A DNA stretch of 64,000 bases from contig QVOM02000112.1 in the NCBI GenBank assembly GCA_003586115.2, positions 101,879,174 through 101,943,173 on the forward strand, given 5' to 3'. The translations under genes and the position numbers were made by a program. A model generated the notes under the pieces. It was not told where the DNA came from and searched no databases. It saw nothing but the letters and a program-made list of their open reading frames with translations. Origin of the DNA: Salvator merianae. Taxonomy: Eukaryota > Chordata > Lepidosauria > Squamata > Teiidae. Below, one piece after another: positions 12,891-24,344 of this stretch (the first letter of the stretch is position 1; each line of letters opens with the position of its first letter).

Positions 12891-13985
12891 AAACCCTTCA
12901 AAGCCACTTTAGGCAGATTTGTATTTATAGACATGTAGGAGCAACAATATAACACAATTATTTTTCCTATGAAAATAGATAGAGAATATCTTTAATTATC
13001 TTGGTGGCTTGATCAACATATTAGAACAATATCAAAACACAAGTCTCATTTGCTGCCATCACATTATAAGGCCCATGAAAAACATACTTAATCTGATATA
13101 TGTTAATTCAGTTCAAATCAACCTTTAATTAAAACTCTATAAAGCACAAACACATTTGGATTGACTCAGTTCAATATGTATGTATGTAGTTCAGAGAACA
13201 GAATAATTATCCTGCATACTGCAGAGTAGTATGCAAACACTATAGGGAAGCATGTAATTCATTGCAACTCATTGTTAAATAATTTACAGAAGGACATGGA
13301 CAACTGCTTCTTCCACTTTAAGATATCCTGTCATATCTTTTCCCCAGATTGCTTTTATGTCATGCCAATGTTCTAGAAAACCATCCAGAAGAGTACAGTA
13401 GCTATTTGCTATATCTTACCTTGCAATGCAAAATTCTGACTAAAACATGAAAACCCACTTGTGGACATGCCCTGTGAGACTTTATTTTGAAAGAAAATGA
13501 TAACAATTTGCCATGCTGAATAAGGAAACTGCTGCTGAGAACTCATTTGAACATATGGAACTATCATGGACATTTTTTAGATCCAGACTTCAAGCTGTAA
13601 TTCTGTGCACAATTACTTGTGCATAAATCCCTCTGAGATATATGGGATTTTTTTATGAGCAAGTGTATATAGACAAAGTTCCCTATTAAATATCCTCCTA
13701 CAGATACTGATAAATTAGCTCAGTATGAATAATTCTGATACTGGAATTTGAGAAAAATATTTAATTAAGTCATATGCATGGAAGCTCTGGTAAAGATGCT
13801 ATAGAATTTATAACCCATGTTTTATTATATCTTGTATAAAGATTTTCATTTACAATTCCTACTGCTTTTTAAATAAAGTTTCAAGGTCACTCAGATTCAT
13901 TTTAACTTCAATTATTGCTTTTCTGATTGGAATGATTTATTTCTCTCACTGTTGCTGAACTATGCTCTATAATTCTCAGGAATTA
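12891..13985. other. Intergenic AT-rich DNA, nothing recognised
   Basis: No exon, repeat family or regulatory site seen. Confidence 0.4.
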
Positions 13986-13989
13986 GGAA

Positions 13990-14358
13990 TTCTCAAGTAC
14001 AGTTGGTGAGGACTCGGGAAAGGGCCTTCTCTGTGGCTGCTCCCAAATTGTGGAACTCCCTCCCATCGGAGCTCCGTTTGGCCCCCTCTCTGCTTTCTTT
14101 TCGCCGGCAACTTAAGACGGTGCTGTTCAGGCAGGCTTTTAACTAACTCTCAATTAATTTTTAACGATGTTTGAGCTGTTTTGGGATGTTATACTGTTTT
14201 TAATTGTAATTGGCTGTTTAATTCTATTTTAATTTCTGTTTTATGCTATTTTTAAATATGGAATTTTATTGTTGTGAGCCGCCCTGAGTCCCATTTTGGG
14301 AGAAGGGCGGGATATAAATAAAATAAAATAAATAATAATAATAATAACAATAATTTAT
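13990..14358 (+). mobile_element. L2-type LINE 3' end
   Basis: Encodes the L2 C-terminal pattern: RTRERAFSVAAPKLWNSLPSE-like, then SFRRQLKTVLF. It is followed by the 3' tail GAGCCGCCCTGAGTCCC...GAAGGGCGGGATATAAATAAA and an (AAT)n run to about 14358. Well preserved compared with other copies. Confidence 0.9.
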
Positions 14359-14934
14359 AGAATTCAACAGGATCTGATCTCTGGTTAATATTTTGTATGT
14401 TTCTTTTGCTATTTTGTTATTTTGTTTGTTATTACAGTGTTTGGTTGATGACTGTAATAAACAAATTAATTCACACATGGAAGATCCACATATGGAAGGT
14501 ATGTGTGGTTATAGAATAGTTCCTTTCAAATAAATGGTATTAAACTAGCCATAACATTATTCTATTTATTTCTGTGGAACTATTCTGTAACCATACATAC
14601 CTTCAGTAAGTGTCGAGATACAGCAAAAGGGTTGCAAAGTTTTGCCAATAAGCTGGCTAAACGTCCCTCTAAGTGAGCTGCCAACTGGATCCAGCCCTCC
14701 CAGGTCTGAGGGTCATCATGATGTACTATCAAAAGCTTTAAGTCTGGATTTAACCTGTCCTGGACAAAGATGGCTAGACAGGAATCACCCAAATTAGTCA
14801 CTTCTGCAGCTAAGATCTAAAACAAGGAAGCATAAGCAACTGCAATTTGTTTTCCCTGCTTAATCAGACAGAGACATTGAATCCATGGCCTCAATGTGTA
14901 AGATGACTGTACTGTAATTCCAAAGCCCATGGGA

Positions 14935-15295
14935 GGCAGGGGTGGTGGTGGTGGTGGTAGGCCGCTGAGACAGTGGGGGCAGGGGGTAGCGGGAGGTGTT
15001 GGGGGGCTTCAGGGTGGTGGTGGGAGGTGGTGGGGTCATCAGTGAAGTGGAGGGAAGTGGCGGGCGCATTGGGGTGGTGGCAGGAGGCAGCTGCAGCCAA
15101 CATGGGGGCATGGGGGGTGGCAGGAGGTGGCAGGGTCTTTGGCGGATAGGAAGTGGCAGGGGGCTTCAGAAGGTGTCAGGAGGCAGAGGGGGCATCAGGG
15201 TGGTGAAGGGAGGTGGCAGGGAACTTGGGGGAGTGGCGGGAGGCAGCTGCAGTGGTGGGGAGCATCAGGAGAGCGGCAGGTGGTGGCCTGGTTGG
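14935..15295. repeat. G-rich minisatellite
   Basis: About 360 bp of degenerate tandem repeats on the + strand built from GGTGGT, GGGAGGTGG and GTGGCAGGAGGCAGCTGCAG blocks. The last block occurs intact near 15077 and, as GGCGGGAGGCAGCTGCAG, near 15234. The strand is almost free of T-rich runs and contains many closely spaced GG/GGG runs. The glycine-rich frames through it follow from composition and are not genes. Confidence 0.8.
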
Positions 15296-15309
15296 GTCTG
15301 TTTATTAGT

Positions 15310-15463
15310 GAAATGGACTCAGTGGTAGGATTATCCAAATTTAGAATAATCTCATTCCAGGCAGGAAAGTCCTCAGAAAAACCAGTAATGCAATTTCGCA
15401 TCTGGTTGCTAAAGACTTAAGCCGGACTCTGTCTTCAAAAAATATGAGGTGTGACAACAGCCC
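15310..15463. mobile_element. Partial MITE of the 9607 family
   Basis: Contains GAAATGGACTCAG at 15310, as in the copy at 21690. It ends AATATGAGGTGTGACAACAGCCC, matching the right end of the 9607-10069 element. The left end is lost in the minisatellite. Confidence 0.5.
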
Positions 15464-15469
15464 AAGTTT

Positions 15470-17430
15470 TGAAGCCAGATACTTGTGTTCCTGATGGGTT
15501 TTTTTTCCTGATTCTGTTTGTCCACCAGATCTACAAGGCATTGAGAACAACACATAACAATTAATCACATAGTAGGCACTTTAAGGCACCCTTAGAACTC
15601 CTTACACAGCCCTGCAGAAAAGATGCAGGATCTAGACTTCAGCATATGTGACTGTGTGTGATAGAAGGAGCCTCTGAACACCTTTATCATCCCATTTCAT
15701 GTCTTAAATACCACCATGAGTTTGCTGTTATGGCACTGTTAATGGCGGAAATGGCAAACCTGAAATACAATTCCTGTCATTCCTAATCTCTAGCCACATG
15801 ACCTTGGGCTGATGAGTTCTGGAATCGAGTAACTTTTTAAGGCTCCAACATGAACTTATCTCTCTGTGACTGCATGGACATATTACTGCAGTTTTCTTGG
15901 CAGTTATACAGAAGTTTGGTTTACCATTGTCTTCTTTCAGAATATTTTTAGATTGCTTGGGTTAGCCTGGTATTCATAGCACACATACATCATCCAAATT
16001 CTAACCAGGCCCACCTCTGATTCAGCTTCCAAGATATGCTAAAGTTAGTAAGCAGTAGCCTACATACTGAGATAACTTCTCAAGGGCCACAGTTTCTCCT
16101 TTATTAGGTTTACAGGAGTATTCTAATGCTGTGGATTAATTACCACTATTTGCTAGAGATGTCGTCTCTTAGAAATGAGATGCTTCAGTGGATCATTCAT
16201 TAAAAAAAAAGTGAGAACTACAATCTTGCATTTTCTCCCCAGCTTTACTTTGAATTCTGATGTGAAGGATAATGATAATAAACATACATCTTTGGGCAAT
16301 AAATGTCTTTCTGTCAGTATATACCCTTATATTATATTGCAAAAATTTCATCTTTGAATTATTCATGTGTTCTATTTGTAATACATGGTTCCAGGACAAA
16401 GAAAACAAGTTATATATTAAGCCCTTCTTGACTTCATGGCTGCATACAAGTCTCACTGGAAGGCTGGGTTTTTAAAGTCTGATTATGATTTTTTTTTTTT
16501 GCATAACGTTTGAACGTAAGAAGCCAAAGTATCAATTTTGAATAATTCAATATTGTCTCTCAACACAGATAGCACTGAAAGAATGAAAACAGGACAATTG
16601 TTATAGTAAAGAAACAGGAAAAGGTATTGAATTTTACTGGCAACTGCTGATTTCTTGATCTTTGTCTAGCTAAGTGAAATCATCAGTTCAATATAAAAAA
16701 TGAGCACCATTATCCAGTGGTAAGAAGGGTTCCTACTTTGCATGCAAACTCTCAGGTGGACAAGGAAGAAGACCTGCTGGAGCTGCCATCACAGTAGCCC
16801 ATACTGGGTGTTTTGGCACCATTGACAGCTTTCTGTAATTTAACTTTGTTCACTGCTACTGTCATCAGGCATGGAGCTCAATGCACATAAAGAAATCTCC
16901 ATTTTGGTCAAAAAAAAACTTGTAGTAATAGCGGCTGTAGCAATAATAATTGCTTTTCCATAATAATGGCTACTACAAATTTAAAATAATTTTAAGGTCA
17001 TAATTACAGGCAACACAATGGTGTACGAGAAAAGATTGCCAGAACTGTTTGCAACAGTTCAATACAGCAAGGCTTTTTTTTTCACCTTCTTGGCCGTTCG
17101 TTGAATATACATCAGCCAGAAATCAATTAGACATGTATCTAATTACTTGAATTTACAACTGAGCAGTTAAGGACAATGACACAGAAAGCAAAACAGGCAA
17201 ATGTACTTAACTGTGTTTGTCAAGCCTAGAAAAGGCAATTCTTTCTCCTCCCCTCGCTGTTCTACAAACTTCCCTCTGGAATTAAAAGGTGATCTTATGC
17301 CCAAGGTTTAATAGCCATAGCATTGACTACCTGGATGGATGGTCATACAGATATGTTTCAACAATGAAAATGAGCTTCACAACTCTCCTAAAACAATGCT
17401 GTTTCTGGGTAAGTGCTGTAACAGAATAAA
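15470..17430. other. Intergenic DNA, nothing recognised
   Basis: AT-rich. No exon with motif or splice support and no clear named repeat. Confidence 0.4.
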
Positions 17431-17439
17431 CTAATGCAA

Positions 17440-17580
17440 AAATGTAGCTGTGTTAGTCTGGATCAGTACAGCAAGGAGGTCAGGTAGCACCTTAGAAACT
17501 AACGAAGAGAAAGAAGGTGGTTGCATGAGCTTTCATAGACTAAGCCTACTTCATCAGATGCATGGAATAAAGTGCATGGC
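17440..17580 (+). mobile_element. Interspersed repeat, GTTAGTCTGGATCAG type
   Basis: Contains the sauropsid repeat pattern TGTAGCTGTGTTAGTCTG, then AGGTAGCACCTTAGAAACTAAC, then GCATGAGCTTTCATAGACTAAGCC, CTTCATCAGATGCATGGA. I recognise this as a widely dispersed repeat of turtles, crocodilians and lizards but cannot give its class with confidence. Confidence 0.6.
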
Positions 17581-17774
17581 CAACATTTTTTAAACTGTAT
17601 TTTTTAAAAAAGAAGATAACACTGTAGCATTACAGTGTTACAGTGCTACTTATGTACCATTTAACATACTTTATCAATATTTTAAAACAGTATAAAAAAT
17701 GAAGTCATAAATAGTGTCCACTTCAACTATTGTAATGAATGTGTAATAACTTAATATTTGTGAAACACCTTGTC

Positions 17775-18045
17775 ACTGTATATTTTTTGGAATAGCCTCC
17801 CAGTGGAGGTATGCCAGGGCACCAACTTTATATGGTTTTCACCACCTGGTTAAAACATACCTCTTCACCTGGGCCTTCGGTTCCTGGCTCCTCTGAATGT
17901 AGTCCTGCCAAGGTGGGAGGTTGGGAAGTTGGGAGAGTACTTTAAATATGCTGTAGTATCTGTGTTGTCATGTGTTGTAACCCACCCTGGGACTTCCAGG
18001 TGAAGGGCAGGATACAAATGTTATCAATAATAAAAAAAAAATTCT
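17775..18045 (+). mobile_element. L2-type LINE 3' end
   Basis: Decayed frame WNSLPVEVCQG-like followed by VKTYLFTWAFG-like text and the tail GTAACCCACCCTGGGAC...GAAGGGCAGGATACAAATG. It ends in an A-rich run. Confidence 0.75.
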
Positions 18046-18049
18046 GAGA

Positions 18050-21000
18050 AATAAAGGCTTTCATTGCTTAGGCTGAATCTACACTAGGGTGGGATCAGTG
18101 CCTGATGTGGAGCAGCTACCCTGGGGACATAGATGCACAATACACACAGCCTACTGCCCTGTAGTCCCAAAGGAAGGCTGCTGCAGCAGAATGGCACTCA
18201 CAGAAGCACAAAACACCCCCCAAATTGCTCCTGGGGCCCAGAAGTGTGGGCCCTAGAGTAATTCAAGGGTTTTCAGTCCTTGAGTAGATTCCTCACTCCC
18301 GTACATATTCACACAGATGCCACATGATTCCCTCTGACAAGGCGACCTCAGAATTGTTTAAGGATTGCTATGAAGTTGCCTTTGTGGGTGCTGGACTGAG
18401 GCAGAACGTTTGTCCACCTGTGGTTACATGCAGGAGTGCAGTGGTTTAAAACAAACAGAAGATTGGCATTATACTGGTTTGTGATCTGGGAAAGCTATGT
18501 AAAAATGGGGAGAGGGTGCGGTAGATTCATGCTCTTACAAGAATTACAGAAGCTATACAAGAAAAAGGGTGATGGGTAAAGCCAGCATTTTGCCTATGGG
18601 TGTGCCAGAAAAGGGAGAAGGACAAATCTCCGAAAGTGTTCAACAGCACACTTGACACAGAAACAAGAAAGGCCGCCTTTTATTTCAAAGTCACAACCAA
18701 ACCATTTTCATCTAGATAGTGCTTAACAGTAAATTTTATTTGTATTTACGTTAGCAAAGCAATATTTTAAAGTTTACATACTCAAAGGGGAGGAAATTAA
18801 AGCCAGGTTGAGGAAGCCATGAACCATCTTTCCTTCTACTTCATGCTTTGAGGTGGACAATTCCTGCCCAATCACGTCTGTCCAGGATTTCTCAGCTTCC
18901 CTAAGAAGGAAGAAACAGCTTCAAGGTAAAACAGGACACCCCTGCAAAATCAACCAATTTGATTCTAGAGGCTAAAGAAGGCCACCCCAAAACTTCTTCA
19001 AAATGAGCCAGGAAAATGCCTTCCTATTGTCTTTAGCTATGGTTGATCATATCTTTAATTCAGTCCGTGTTTGTTCTTTTTGCATAGAATAAACAGGTGT
19101 TATGGTGCCTCTGTTATTAACTTTCAGCTTAGACAGGCTGCTTATTTAAAAAAAGAAGAAAGAAAGCTGTGTTGATGCCGTTAATAAAACCCACTTATAT
19201 GTTAGTATAAGATGCATTCAAAATGGCTGATGTGCATTTCAAAGAGTCACTATTCAGCGCTTTTTTATTGGTTAGGTTGTGCACAATTCTTATTCAGGTC
19301 CCTATGTCCTGTTGCTAGCCTAGCCATGCATCTTACTTTACAGAGGACAGCGCTTTATTTGAAAAAGTACTACACTGTCTTTGAAATGTTATCCAGCTGA
19401 AAGACAAGGAACCATTAAGAAGACAGAGTAGAGTCATTAAAGTACCCTATCAACAACGTGCAGACAAGAGCCTGAACAGGCAAACAACTTACCTGCTCAG
19501 AGTTTTCCAGACTATGGTTTTCTTTAGTCTGTTTAAATAATTTTAATTATTTATATCTATTTATATATATGAACATAGACAAATTTTATGCAAATCTCTG
19601 CTCTCTTTTTTGGTGTTTCCTTTTGGGGAAGGTATGTGGAAGCTACCCTTCTTCCTTTCTTTTCCTGTATCAGCTTTCTTTGACGGCAACAATTTATATC
19701 CTGTACCTTCTCAGTGCCCAACTCTTTAAAGGCAAGTGGCACTGGTTTTGCAGAGCCTGTATACAATCAACCTACCTTTACATCTTTATATATCTGGGTT
19801 ACATTCCTGCAGTTTTGACGTTCCCTTCTGAGTATTTTGCACAATGGCTATCTTGTTTAAGCCAGCTTTTATACAACTGGAGAAATAGGAGACAGCTAAC
19901 CAGAAGGGATGACCTTCATTTTAATACTGATTATGCAATTTCGGAACAGAAACAATAAAATATTGATTTGATATTCATTCGCCCCCTAAGAAATTAACAC
20001 AGCAGAAGCATCCTCTCAGCTCAACGTACACTATAAATGTGAAATACCATGTTCTTACTAAAGCAACTACCCAGTTCATGTTTCACGCACCTTCTACACT
20101 CAGCTCTGTCCACAAGAGATAAAGGTAAAATATTACCTTTTGGATAGGAAGCTCCTTCTGTAAACATGGCAGTCTGCAATTGATCCTACATGCAAGGACA
20201 AAAGCATATATTATGGACACTGAAAATGAAGTGCTGTTTACATAGTTTAAAAATTGCACACAATGACTGCAATAAAAAGACAATGGAAGTGTTGGGAATA
20301 CTGTTTTCATAAACGTGTACTTTTTGAAATCCATGCTATGATCAATGCTATAGACTTTTAGTTATTTGACAATTTAGAAGTAATCAGCTGGATCACACAA
20401 CATATTGTAAAATAGCAATTATGTCAACTGATCATTTATTTTTTAGAAATGGCACTAAAACCTATACTTCTGGACTTGGAGATCCTCAGTATTCAACTTC
20501 AAAGATGAAGCACAGTTTCCAGCTACAAAATTTCTCTGTGTCAGAGGCTGGAGTTGAATCAATCAAACACAAATCTATTCAGATTTCGTCTCTCCCTCCA
20601 TCTTTTCAGCAATGATGGCATGGATCTCTTTCCCCTCTCAGGGTACCTAACATGCTGCTATATCTGAAAGTATGAGACAAGAATATGGGGAAGTGTAATC
20701 TTCCCCCACCCTTGCCATCCTGCTGGGTTCTGAATACAGTTAACAGGTAAGCAGATGGATGACAGGAAGAGTTTGGGAAAGACGCACAGATAGGGAGATA
20801 TAAGATAACAGGTTAATGAAAGTTCAGATCCAGTTCTACTCTCACTGGCATCTGGAGAAAAAGGTTCCAATTTGGCTTAGGCCTGATCTCAGAATAACAG
20901 AAATTATTTTCTGACTTTGTGGTGATAAAGTTTTGTAAGCGTAGTAAGGAGAATGAGCCCTTATATCTTCTGTATAATTTAAGGATACAAATATGTAAAC

Positions 21001-21365
21001 ATGCAGGAATTGACTTAAGGGGCAGCTAGAAGGAAACACTAGGGAATTCCACAGAATTTTGCAGTATTTCTTGCTGCCCATACAGGCCCACAGTGCTCTG
21101 TTAGAGGTGGCTGTGAAACTATTAAGGAGGCAGGAAAAGGGGGGGGGGAGTGACATTTCATCGCTTTCCCATCTCCCCTCCCTTTCTCTGCCGTTTTCAG
21201 CTAAAAATGGCAGAGAAAGAGTTCCCAGAGAAGTGGCAACACCAATACTGCTTCTCCTTTTCCTACCAGGCAAGTGAAGGCAAAGTCCCCTCCAAGCAGC
21301 ACTGGCCAGGGGAGGTTAAAGACCCGCTTGAGATTTCTGGCAACTACATAAAAGCTCGTAGTTTT
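18050..21365. other. Intergenic DNA, nothing firmly recognised
   Basis: A motif GGCTGAATCTACACTAG at about 18072 resembles the ends of the small DNA transposons in this window, but no partner end was found. A 129-codon frame at 19569-19958 is hydrophobic but AT-driven and unsupported. No splice-bounded exon was found. Confidence 0.4.
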
Positions 21366-21369
21366 TCAG

Positions 21370-21665
21370 TATGAGTATGAGCTTTTAAAAATACTATTTT
21401 TGTACCAACAAATACCATTAGCCCCTCCTAAAGATCTGCTCAGGAAAATAGAACAAGCTATTCAAATATTTGTGTTTAATTCTAAGAAAATAACTCAAAA
21501 ACCATCAGCCCAAGGGGGCTGGGGTGTGCCGAATCTGGTATTTTATTTTCAAGCAACAGTAATAGCCAGCGCTTTAGACTCTAATCGCACACCCCAACCT
21601 AGGTGGAGAAAATATGAAATATTTCAAGAAAAATTATCAGCAATGATGTCGTATACAAATAGATA
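21370..21665 (+). mobile_element. L1-type LINE fragment
   Basis: A frame reads LLKILFLYQQIPLAPPKDLL, then a KIEQAIQIFVFNSKK segment and GGWGVPNLVFYFQA. This corresponds to the conserved FLFQ-LPI...FIW-GKK...GGLGLPNL-YYQA region after the RT domain of L1 ORF2. Only about 300 bp remain. Confidence 0.85.
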
Positions 21666-21679
21666 ATCCCAGCACTGAG

Positions 21680-22079
21680 TCTGTTTCAGCCAGAAATGGA
21701 CTCAGGTAAAGGGTTGCCATCCAGTACCGCATGGAGGGCAGCCAGAAGTCTTACCGGCACTTATGTCACCTGCATGGGGCAACACAAGCTGATCACTGCC
21801 AGTCACGTTCATTCTGTGCTGCTCACAAAGCCGCCTCACTCTGCTTCACCCTGGGAAGGGTCGAACCCTGCCGCTGCCGCTGACACCCCAACTCCACAAA
21901 ATGTTAAAGCTTACCTTTTACCAGGCAAAAGGGATCCACGAAAGTTCCGCGTGACAGCAGCAGCAGGGGGGCTGCAGTGCATCATGGTAGGTCTGCCCAG
22001 GCCATTCAAGATTGAAAATGGCCTGAGTTCTCTGTCCGTCCCTGAGATGGTTTATCTCTTTTGAGTGAGACCGCGGCCC
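21680..22079. mobile_element. MITE-like element of the 9607 family
   Basis: Shares with 9607-10069 the block TAAAGCTTACCTTTTACCAGGCAAAAGGGATCC and ends GAGTGAGACCGCGGCCC, the reverse complement of a GGGCCGCGGTCTCAC start. The left end is near 21680 (CAGCCAGAAATGGACTCAGG) but is not exact. No coding capacity. Confidence 0.55.
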
Positions 22080-23140
22080 ATGAATCAGATGGATCCGGTC
22101 ATTTTTCTAAGAGTTTGAGGGATTTTTCTTTCACCTCTGCAGGCATTTCTGTCAAAATTCTGGCTGCTCTCTGGAACAGAAAAATAGCCCTATGAGGTTG
22201 GCATGGTTGCTCCTCAGCACCTTCTCCAGCTGTCTAAAGCCAGACATACTTCCTGGCTTCAAGACATTAAGTGAGTGGGATGACAGCTGGAACGACATTG
22301 TTGGAAAACCTAGAACATGTCAAACTGAACACAGGCTAGGAACTACCTGAAGGTCTAACCAGTGGCACTAGGGACAGCAAAGAGGGGTATCCACTATCTC
22401 TACAAAGACTTGTTCAGCTGTCCCACGTGGATGGAGGCCTGTTCTATAAGGCAGAACAACTCAACAATTTGCTTGGATTGATTTCCATTATACTTTGCCT
22501 CATATCTGTGCCAACTTGTATGCCAGAGCTGATATACTTTTGCTTGTCCAGTTTAAATGGAAGGATTTATATTGCCTGAACATGTGAAGGAAGTTAAATC
22601 CTTGCCCTTCATTGCTCAAAAGAGCAACCATGGATAGGTAAGAAGTGAATGCTTCTTTGGGGGGTTTGATGGTCCTGCCTTGCAAAAAGACCTTTGTTTT
22701 TAATTTTTTTTAAAAAAAGTTTCTGAATCATTTCCGGTCAGTCTCCAATACTTCATTCCGTTGACAAGGTATTGGAGAACAAGGTGTTTTTCTAACTCGA
22801 GGAGTTTCTAAATGATATCATTTACCTGGCTCCATTTCAGTCCATCAGGCATGATCATGGGACAAAGGCAGCTTTTTGCACTTTAGTGAGTCACGCACTG
22901 CATGCTAGTGTTGGAATTGTTTTTATGATTTTATATTTCATCATTTAAGTACTTTGCAACCTGAAAGGCAAGTACATATTAAGTAAATAAAATCATAAAG
23001 TACAGCAATAATATTGTTCCTAAGTCTTGTTTCTAGGTGCCTTGGAACAGTTAGAGCCAATTTCTACTTGAGGGGGTTCTAAACATTCAAACTGGGATGA
23101 CTGCAGAGATTATTGCTTGCAGCAAAGACTGGACTGAAAT
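22080..23140. other. Intergenic DNA, nothing recognised
   Basis: No exon or clear repeat family. Confidence 0.35.
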
Positions 23141-23143
23141 TAG

Positions 23144-24339
23144 GGCCGCGGTCCAACATCGTAAATTTAGTCCGTATTGGAAGAGTACAAGGACTGAATT
23201 CGTCTTCTGATCGTTCCCACAGTTACAGTTTAACATGGACTCAGTTCGTACTTGCTCGTTCCCACAGATATTTCCCGTGCTTGGCAAACAGAAACACAGT
23301 ACCTTTTCTGCCTCCACCCCTCATCAAATTCTCCTCCCGTGCAGTCAGTGACTGGCTGCAGTCCCAACGTTCAAATCCTGACATCACAGGGGCAGGAAAG
23401 CCAAGCTCCACTCTCCGTATGTCCCTGCTGCTGCCTCAGAACATGGATTCACTTGGCAGCGTTACTAGTCATTCGCCATTTGCTCCTTCTCCCCACTACA
23501 GCTTCTATCTACACAAGCAAAACTTTAAAACTATGTGTACCGCACAATTAAGCTTTTTAAAGGGCTGATGACGATTTCTGCTCCCTTGCAAGTGCACTTT
23601 TGCACAATTACGCAATTTAAAAGTAGCACAAAAGCAAGGAGAGGTCCGTGATGAAGGGGAAACGTGGGGAGGGAATGTGGGGGGGCTCTATTATCTTGAT
23701 AGTGCAGTTCATCGTCAGCAAATGGACTTTGCCTCATCTCCCCCTGAGACATCAGCAGCGGCATGTGTCCCCGCTGTGTAGCTGTGTGCTGCCGACGGCA
23801 AAACTCATCTTCAGTGGGTTCTTTGTTGGGGCAAGAGGACTGCAACCCCAAACAGGCACAGTTTATTTTTTGCTTTAAAGAGCAGACGGAAGTGGAGGAA
23901 GCCTTTAACTTCTTCCTGGCAGTGTCGAATGGGGGATAAAGAAAGAGAAAGGATCACAGCTTAGCGAAGTAAAAAGGAAGACGGTTTCTTTTCCCCTGGC
24001 AGCAATGGAAGGGGGGATAATGGAGGCAGAGGAAACTACTGCGCTTCCTGCCCACCCACAAAGTCTGTCATTGGATGGCACAAAATGGGGATCCCTCCCT
24101 CTGCACGCCCCCCCCAAAATACGGTCCCTCCCAAATAGTCTCCTTCCCTGTTCCCACATCGCAAAGTAAAGGCACGCTAGCGATCTGGAACGGCTTGAGA
24201 ACTCATTAAATCCGAATACAAAGTAGTCTGGATTTTACCAATTTAGTCCAGAAAAACTATGGAACGGCAAGATCATGTCAGGCCAGCGGGAACTGAAGAC
24301 GGCCTGTAAACTGATTAAATGCCGTGTCGGAACGTGGCC
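23144..24339 (-). mobile_element. Non-autonomous DNA transposon, 1.2 kb, copy A
   Basis: About 1.2 kb that matches, in inverted orientation, 40935-41955 and the start of a third copy at 63492. Ends are GGCCGCGGTCCAACATC at the left and, reverse-complemented at the right, GGCCACGTTCCGACACGGC, which form an imperfect terminal inverted repeat. TAG flanks both ends (ATTAG at the left, CTAG at the right). The interior is GC-rich compared with its surroundings and contains direct repeats of CGTTCCCACAG near 23212 and 23262. The open frames in it are shared between copies only as repeat sequence; no transposase motif was found. Strand is given relative to copy B. Confidence 0.8.
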
Positions 24340-24344
24340 TAGGT

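Noticed and set aside
14996..15420. Gly/Trp/Arg-rich open frames
   Set aside because: They arise from the G-rich minisatellite and have no splice context or conserved motif.
19569..19958. 129-codon hydrophobic frame resembling a membrane protein
   Set aside because: AT/T-rich sequence gives Leu/Phe/Tyr by composition. There is no conserved motif and no splice sites in phase.
23113..24159. Open frames of up to 151 codons, with one peptide also found at 41003-41308
   Set aside because: The shared peptide comes from two copies of a DNA transposon, not from a conserved gene. No catalytic motif was seen.
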